From positions 48,289 through 112,288 of the forward strand of contig JAJKHS010000042.1 in assembly GCA_021154885.1 (NCBI GenBank): a stretch of DNA of 64,000 nt, read 5' to 3'. A program made the position numbers and the translations under genes. The stretch's first letter is position 1; each line of letters begins with the position of its first letter. The DNA is from Thermoanaerobaculum sp. GTDB lineage: Bacteria > Acidobacteriota > Thermoanaerobaculia > Multivoradales > UBA5704. A model generated the notes under the pieces. It had not been told where the DNA came from, made no database searches, and saw only the letters and a list, made by a program, of their open reading frames with translations. Below, piece after piece: positions 60,420-64,000 of this stretch.

Positions 60420-60797
60420 ATGAGAAAAGCACTCGTGTTCGCAAAGAGGACCAACACCTGGGAGCTGATCAGCGCCAACCTCAAGCCCCACTTGGCGGAA
60501 ATGCCATACCTCCAGGACATCGTCACGGCGTTGGACGGGCTGGTCACCCAGGGGAAGTCGTTGGATACGGCGCAGGAGGTGGCGCGCGGGCAGTTGCAGG
60601 ACGCCGTCCACAAGCGCCAGGAGTTGGAGAAGCAGGGTGAGAGCCTGCGTCGGCGGGCGGAGGCCCATCTGAGGGGGAGCTTCGGCTTCACCAGTGACGA
60701 CCTGGTGAAGTTCGGCATCCGCCCCCGCAAGAGCGGCTCCCGCGGTCCTCGGCAGAAGAAGCCGCCGGCCGAGACCCCGCAGCCCGCCGTCAAGTAG
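60420..60797 (+). CDS. 125-aa helical basic-tailed protein inside the inverted-repeat element
   Basis: Starts at ATG 60420 behind GGAAAGGAGAAGAAG; the frame is open further upstream but that is the leader. The first 65 residues are predicted helical (LPYLQDI-like segment, LDTAQEVARGQLQDAV, then KRQELEKQGESLRRRAEAHL, a coiled-coil candidate); FGFTSDDLVKFGIRPRK precedes a basic, proline-rich tail (GSRGPRQKKPPAETPQ). No known domain recognised. The strong promoter, structured leader and terminator imply high, regulated expression; the basic tail suggests nucleic-acid binding (inference). Confidence 0.7.
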   Translation: MRKALVFAKRTNTWELISANLKPHLAEMPYLQDIVTALDGLVTQGKSLDTAQEVARGQLQDAVHKRQELEKQGESLRRRAEAHLRGSFGFTSDDLVKFGIRPRKSGSRGPRQKKPPAETPQPAVK

Positions 60798-60825
60798 TGT
60801 TCGTCTGCAGGACCCGATGCAGCAA

Positions 60826-60847
60826 AGGGGGGCCGTCCGGCCCCCCT
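60826..60847 (+). terminator. terminator of the 125-aa gene
   Basis: AGGGGGGCC, loop GTCC, GGCCCCCCT, then GTTTCACTTT. Perfect 9-bp stem, 28 bp after the stop. Confidence 0.75.
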
Positions 60848-60868
60848 GTTTCACTTTGAAAGTAGCAA

Positions 60869-60994
60869 GATGCTGTTCTTTGACAACTGAAAAGGGATGG
60901 TGGCCGCCGAGTCCAAGGACGCCGCCGTCCCGCCCGAAGGAGGCCCGCCTCCTGGGGAGAGACTGCGTCTCCCCGCGGGGGAGGAGGCGGGCCG
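60869..60994. repeat. right arm of the 120-bp inverted repeat
   Basis: Reverse complement of 59629-59750. Reading outward it starts GATGCTGTTCTTTGACAACTG and ends in the large GC hairpin. Positions 60995-61042 after it show nothing. Confidence 0.85.
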
Positions 60995-61042
60995 ATCTGA
61001 TCCCCCAGGAGAATCCGTCCCTGGGGCGGCAGAGCCAGCTCA

Positions 61043-61071
61043 TTGACGAGGTTTAGGAACGGGCGTACGAT
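61043..61071 (+). promoter_or_regulatory. promoter of the DUF433/DUF5615 pair (leaderless)
   Basis: TTGACG (61043-61048), 17-bp spacer, TACGAT (61066-61071). The -10 ends 8 nt before ATG 61080, and no Shine-Dalgarno exists. The whole element (about 33 bp) is duplicated at 61931-61963. Confidence 0.7.
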
Positions 61072-61079
61072 CCAGCCTC

Positions 61080-61301
61080 ATGACCCCCGATCGAGTTGTG
61101 CACAGCGACCCCGAGATCATGCACGGGACCCCCGTGTTCGTTGGCACTCGCGTGCCAGTCAAGAATCTCATTGACTACCTTGAGGCTGGCGATAGCCTTG
61201 ACGACTTTCTCCGTTCTTTCCCGACGGTGACTCGGGAACAGGCCGTCACGGCGCTTGAGCTCGCGGGTGAGCTCCTGGCAGAGAGTGCGCATTCTCATTG
61301 A
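61080..61301 (+). CDS. DUF433 antitoxin-type protein
   Basis: 73 residues. VVHSDPEIMHGTPVFVGTRV, then VPVKNLIDYLEAGDSLDDFL and FPTVTREQAVTALELA, is the canonical DUF433 pattern (winged/ribbon-helix DNA-binding antitoxin-like). It overlaps the DUF5615 gene by 17 bp. The pair is a known VapBC-like toxin-antitoxin arrangement; the DUF433 protein should neutralise the toxin and repress the promoter. Confidence 0.88.
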   Translation: MTPDRVVHSDPEIMHGTPVFVGTRVPVKNLIDYLEAGDSLDDFLRSFPTVTREQAVTALELAGELLAESAHSH

Positions 61302-61608
61302 CGAGTCGCTGCCGGTCGAGCTGGCAGACGAGCTCAACCTGCCGGACCTCAGAACGGTCTCGCAGATTGGTCTCAAGGGATTGAAGAACGGCGCACTCCT
61401 CCAACGGGCAGAGGCCCTCGGCTTCACGGTTCTCCTCACGGCTGATCAGAACCTCGAGTTCCAACAAGACATACCCGGGTATGCCCTGAGCGTCATCGTG
61501 CTCCGCGCTCGCAGCAACCGGATGGAGCATCTGCGGCCCCTGATCCCGGCGATCATCCAAGGCCTTTCCCTGATCGCACCGCGACAGATCCTGCGACTGG
61601 GAGCCTGA
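61285..61608 (+). CDS. DUF5615 PIN-like toxin
   Basis: 107 residues from GTG 61285 (VRILIDESLP); an earlier in-frame ATG at 61255 is possible but would lengthen the overlap. Acidic residues of the PIN-like fold: D in LIDESLP (about 5), D in LLTADQNLEF (about 58). The rest (LPDLRTVSQIGLKGLKNGALL, in part) fits DUF5615. A probable RNase toxin held by the upstream DUF433 protein. Confidence 0.83.
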   Translation: MRILIDESLPVELADELNLPDLRTVSQIGLKGLKNGALLQRAEALGFTVLLTADQNLEFQQDIPGYALSVIVLRARSNRMEHLRPLIPAIIQGLSLIAPRQILRLGA

Positions 61609-62066
61609 CCCGAGTTGGGCTGGCAGCCTTTCCGGCCCACTCGCTGTTTCGGAATCCTCGGACGGAGGATCGTGGGCGGCACCATCTGCACGAACGAAAT
61701 CTCCAGAAGGCTGCATGGCGGCCTGCAAGATCGACCGAAGTCCTCTACCGGTTCCGGGAGGATTTCAGATAGACGCTTAAAGCTTATACGAGCGCCGCGG
61801 CTCAATCGATCGACTCTCCCCAACTCCAGCTCTCCCAGGCAGATATGTCTGGATTCTGGGTTGCAATGCACCTCCGGAAGGGTGACCCGAAACGGCGCCT
61901 GCTGCGGCATGCTTATCGCTCGGCGACCGAGGTATTGACGAGGTTAAAGAACCGGCGTATGATCTCAAGGACCTGAAGAATGAGGAAGATAGACAGGTCC
62001 TGAATAGGTCCGGGGCGGAACTGGGGATGAGTCGCTAAGGACTAGGCGGAGAAGTTCAGAGGAAGG
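61609..62066. other. non-coding stretch between the toxin gene and cassette 1
   Basis: 458 bp. No frame has a ribosome site or family motif; the 107-codon open frame at 61615-61938 looks random. It contains the duplicated promoter (61931-61963) and, right after it, a 7-codon mini-frame (MRKIDRS, 61979-62002). The last 100 bp up to GTTCTAC (62066) would be the place for an attI-like site, but no clear integrase-binding structure is visible. Confidence 0.5.
61935..61963 (+). promoter_or_regulatory. promoter upstream of the gene cassettes
   Basis: TTGACG (61935-61940), 17-bp spacer, TATGAT (61958-61963), about 100 bp before the first cassette boundary and reading into it. It resembles the cassette promoter of an integron in position, and is a near copy of the element at 61043-61071. 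Confidence 0.7.
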
Positions 62067-62952
62067 TTCTACGGGTGAGATTTCAGGGCTAGACGACTGC
62101 GATGGAAGATAATACATCTGACAAGAACCGAAAGTGGTGGAGGGAGGCTGCCTATCTAACGGCAATATCTGCTGCTGTCATCGTACCCTGTTTCACTGCG
62201 CTTGATAACTGGTCCAAGTTTCATCTAGAAACGGTAAAGCAGGAGCATGCAGTCTCTCTAGAGTCTCAGAAGCAATTGCAAACGACGCGGCAACAGTATT
62301 TGGATAAGGCGATTGACCCTAACCGGAACACCGAGTATCGGCGAAGCGTATTAGACTTTCTTGTGGATACGCTGCCTGGCAACGATCCAATGAGGCATTG
62401 GGCAACTAAGGAGCTAAGACGTATTGAGGTAGCGATAGCTGCTGAGGCCAAAGTGCAGGCTGCCCGAGCAGAGATCCAGGAACTGCGGAGGCGTCTTGGG
62501 ACCGGATCCAAGCACCCGAAAGATGATGCGCGGCGTCAAGTGCTTAAACGCCTGGAGGGAGCAGAGCGGGAGATCTATTCTCTTGAGCGGGAGCTAGAGA
62601 CTGCAAGAAAAAGTGCCAACGTCGCGCCGATAGTCTCTGTTCCTCCTGGAGTACTAGCCGAATCGAACAGAATCCCCGAAACCACGCCGGCCGGCTTGGC
62701 GCCGGGTGACTCCGAAAAGCCAAAGCGCCCAGAAATCAAGGAGCCCTCTGATGAAAACGGACAGAGGACAAGAGAGACTTCCAGTAAGGGTTCGGGTGGA
62801 TTGTGCTGTGTAACCTGCGATGGGCGAACAATTTGTGCCAATAGCGTGGAGACATCGTGTGGGTCGTGTGGAGGAGGGGGCGGGGGCATTCGGTGACGTA
62901 GAACCCAGCCGATCGAGCGGACTACTGGCGTAGCCGCTCATCGGCATCAGCG
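62067..62952 (+). mobile_element. integron-type gene cassette 1 (886 bp)
   Basis: Bounded by G/TTCTAC at 62066-62072 and the G of GTTGGGC at 62952. Its own R'' box GTAGAAC (62898-62904) is the exact complement of the GTTCTAC at its left end, as expected for a cassette that circularised and inserted. Holds one gene (62102-62896) in the usual orientation. Confidence 0.8.
62102..62896 (+). CDS. cassette-borne membrane-anchored coiled-coil protein with Cys-rich tail
   Basis: 264 residues. One transmembrane helix near the N-terminus (AAYLTAISAAVIVPCFTAL, about 16-34), then a long charged coiled coil (about 40-180, e.g. QAARAEIQELRRRL), a proline/glutamate linker, and a C-terminal glycine/cysteine tail (GGLCCVTCDGRTICANS, CGSCGGGGGG; six Cys). 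Base composition is far lower in GC than the chromosome. No Shine-Dalgarno is obvious. Function unknown; the Cys tail resembles small bacterial Cys-rich peptides appended to an anchor. Confidence 0.65.
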   Translation: MEDNTSDKNRKWWREAAYLTAISAAVIVPCFTALDNWSKFHLETVKQEHAVSLESQKQLQTTRQQYLDKAIDPNRNTEYRRSVLDFLVDTLPGNDPMRHWATKELRRIEVAIAAEAKVQAARAEIQELRRRLGTGSKHPKDDARRQVLKRLEGAEREIYSLERELETARKSANVAPIVSVPPGVLAESNRIPETTPAGLAPGDSEKPKRPEIKEPSDENGQRTRETSSKGSGGLCCVTCDGRTICANSVETSCGSCGGGGGGIR

Positions 62953-62958
62953 TTGGGC
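62898..62958 (+). repeat. attC site 1
   Basis: R'' GTAGAAC (62898), inner arms GCCGATCGAGCGG (62908-62920) and CCGCTCATCGGC (62934-62945) that pair with one extrahelical C, R' GTTGGGC (62952-62958). 61 nt. The extrahelical base and the GTTRRRY end are diagnostic of attC. Confidence 0.88.
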
Positions 62959-63580
62959 GTTCGAGACACACAAAGCATGATTGTTTACGGAGGGTCGTAT
63001 GCTGGCTGAACTTCTAAAGGCGGCACCAGCAATTTCCGCTACAGCCGCATCGCTCGCATTCGTAGCTGCAGTGTATTTCAACAGACGCTCAGATCTGCGG
63101 GTCGTCCGTCCTGTCGTTGTATTCGTCTACAGAGATGATGGCTTTTGGTATGCGGTGAATGTAGGAAATGGTCCCGCTCTTGACATCGTGGTCGCACAGC
63201 ATCTCCCGAATAAACCTTGGGAGAAACCGGTGCGTATACCCCCACTAGGCAAAGACCGCGAGTTCAGGCTACATTGGCTGGATGACGACAACATTCATGC
63301 GCTAGGAACGACATATAGCAGCTTCGATAATCTTCGGTACACATCTGAATGCAAGAATGATCTTACAACAGTGAGAAGAGGAGATCGTTTTCCACGCTTC
63401 GGTGAAATCATACAGGAGTGGAGACTTCGGAAGTCTGCGGCCGCATGAGGATTCGCGACAGCATACCCAAGCAGGGTGCATGCATGCAAGTATCTATCCA
63501 AGATGTGGTGCATTTACGTGTGGAGGCGCCCAACTCCGCCGATCGAGCGGACGGCAAGCCGCCGCTCATCGGCATAAACG
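62953..63580 (+). mobile_element. integron-type gene cassette 2 (628 bp)
   Basis: Begins TTGGGC at 62953 and ends at the G of GTTATGC (63580). Its R'' box GCCCAAC (63528-63534) is the complement of the left boundary GTTGGGC. Holds one gene (62999-63448). Confidence 0.8.
62999..63448 (+). CDS. cassette-borne single-helix membrane protein
   Basis: 149 residues from ATG 62999 (CGGAGGGTCGT upstream). A transmembrane helix (AISATAASLAFVAAVYF, about 10-26) is followed by RRSDLRVVRPVVVF and a soluble beta-rich domain (GFWYAVNVGNGPALDIVVAQ, IPPLGKDREFRLHWLDD). The 'N-V-G-N-G-P-A-L-D' motif is common in small membrane-anchored proteins of unknown function. Lower-GC. No family named. Confidence 0.65.
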   Translation: MLAELLKAAPAISATAASLAFVAAVYFNRRSDLRVVRPVVVFVYRDDGFWYAVNVGNGPALDIVVAQHLPNKPWEKPVRIPPLGKDREFRLHWLDDDNIHALGTTYSSFDNLRYTSECKNDLTTVRRGDRFPRFGEIIQEWRLRKSAAA

Positions 63581-63586
63581 TTATGC
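63528..63586 (+). repeat. attC site 2
   Basis: R'' GCCCAAC (63528), arms GCCGATCGAGCGG and CCGCTCATCGGC, identical in sequence to attC 1, R' GTTATGC (63580-63586). 59 nt. The different R' sequence comes from the next cassette. Confidence 0.88.
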
Positions 63587-64000
63587 GTCAGAATAATCGG
63601 TACTTCGTTCGGCATTCTTTTCGGAAATTGGAGAGGCAGGGCTTGCTATGACCGCAACTAACTCGGCCGGCCACTCACAAGCTCGGGCTGCCGAATAAGT
63701 GCCGAATAAGTGCCAGAGGTGTGTAGAAGAAGATCGCCTCAATAGAGCCTTTTCCTCGCTCCTGAGGTGTCAGAGCTTGTGAATAAATCGCGGATTAGGG
63801 GGTGAATGGGCGAGGGCGGTGGCAGCAGCGCACGTCAGTGAGCCCGAGTTGAGCGTGGGTCGAAGAGGATGGCTGGGAGTTCGACGCATTTTCGCGGCAC
63901 ATGGAATGGCCGCAATAGGGCTGGGCGAGAGCAACCACCGCCCTGTTTGTGCCTCTGAGCCGCCCTTTAGGCCGGCGCCGCGAGCCCGGCACCCAGCGAG
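63587..64000. other. region after the last attC, no gene seen
   Basis: 414 bp. No GCATAAC (the R'' box expected to match the TTATGC start of a third cassette) is present, so either that cassette runs past the window or the array ends here. A tandem GCCGAATAAGT x2 lies near 63690. Short frames on both strands have no ribosome site. Confidence 0.5.

Larger units (their letters stand above)
59629..60994. mobile_element. 1.37-kb inverted-repeat-bounded element without transposase
   Basis: Two inverted arms (59629-59750, 60869-60994) enclose a promoter and probable small RNA, a 200-bp phased repeat, a second promoter with structured leader, an 8-codon upstream ORF and a 125-aa gene. No transposase or integrase frame is present and no target-site duplication could be picked out at the ends, so mobility (in trans) is only inferred. 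The AT-rich centre contrasts with the flanks. Confidence 0.5.

Noticed and set aside
60420..60797. Transposase for the inverted-repeat element
   Set aside because: 125 residues with no DDE, HUH or serine-recombinase residues; coiled-coil and basic tail only.
61615..61938. 107-codon plus-strand ORF
   Set aside because: Random-looking Arg/Cys/Ser-rich sequence without ribosome site, in the gap before the cassettes.
63795..63992. 65-codon minus-strand ORF at the window end
   Set aside because: No ribosome site, motif or codon bias; probably chance.

Overview
The window is high-GC bacterial chromosome from a didermic, probably Acidobacteriota-like organism (Thermoanaerobaculia-type is my best guess, by inference). 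The signs are outer-membrane genes (TolC-type lipoprotein, OprB porin, RND pump), ECF sigma/anti-sigma with an exported TPR-CHAT protein, a class I lanthipeptide-like leader (KLKLAKETLRSL...VGG), MoxR/VWA genes and phosphatidylethanolamine synthesis. No rRNA, tRNA, integrase, transposase or CRISPR array was recognised.

Layout. 1-6514: a Leloir galactose operon (GH2 glycosidase, galT, galK) followed by a tandemly duplicated DUF5678 + aspartyl-protease pair whose duplication unit also copied the galK tail. 6515-9000: a lower-GC island with a broken GH18 chitinase and two orphan proteins. 9304-20392: hydantoinase B, trmL, a 21-bp minisatellite, a DUF4097 protein, a zinc peptidase, a TolC-MFP-RND efflux operon and a beta-hydroxyacid dehydrogenase. 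20482-33456: ion channel, large c-type cytochrome/propeller protein, OprB porin, ATP-grasp enzyme, M48 protease, pabB-pabC, DUF983, a catalytically dead trypsin-fold protein, Hsp20. 33717-41763: an ATPase + PIN nuclease pair, MoxR/VWA genes with two Cys-rich secreted peptides between them, trxB, a lanthipeptide-like precursor, an ECF sigma. 41834-47896: sigma, anti-sigma, exported TPR-CHAT and a 47-aa peptide, then an erythromycin-esterase-like gene. 48050-59617: sdaA, ferritin, an exported peptidase, an ASD homologue lacking its cysteine with pssA-psd, rimI-tsaB, mutS. 59629-60994: a 1.37-kb element bounded by about 120-bp inverted repeats, holding 20-bp phased A-tract repeats, a probable small RNA and a protein gene with a structured leader and upstream ORF. 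61043-64000: a DUF433/DUF5615 toxin-antitoxin pair, then two integron-type gene cassettes with attC sites and no integrase.

How genes work together. GH2-galT-galK turns beta-galactosides into UDP-sugars. pabB-pabC makes p-aminobenzoate. pssA-psd makes phosphatidylethanolamine. The tolC-MFP-RND operon is one tripartite pump behind a good sigma-70 promoter. The sigma/anti-sigma/CHAT cluster looks like an envelope-signalling unit. Several genes (tsaB, mutS, trmL, the DUF433 gene, the channel) have a -10 box about 7-9 nt before the start codon and no Shine-Dalgarno, so leaderless mRNAs seem common.

The strongest leads are the integron cassettes, the inverted-repeat element, the exported TPR-CHAT operon, the paired 8-Cys peptides, the ATPase-PIN pair and the triple-dead protease. 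Functions were assigned from motifs read by eye; no database search was run.
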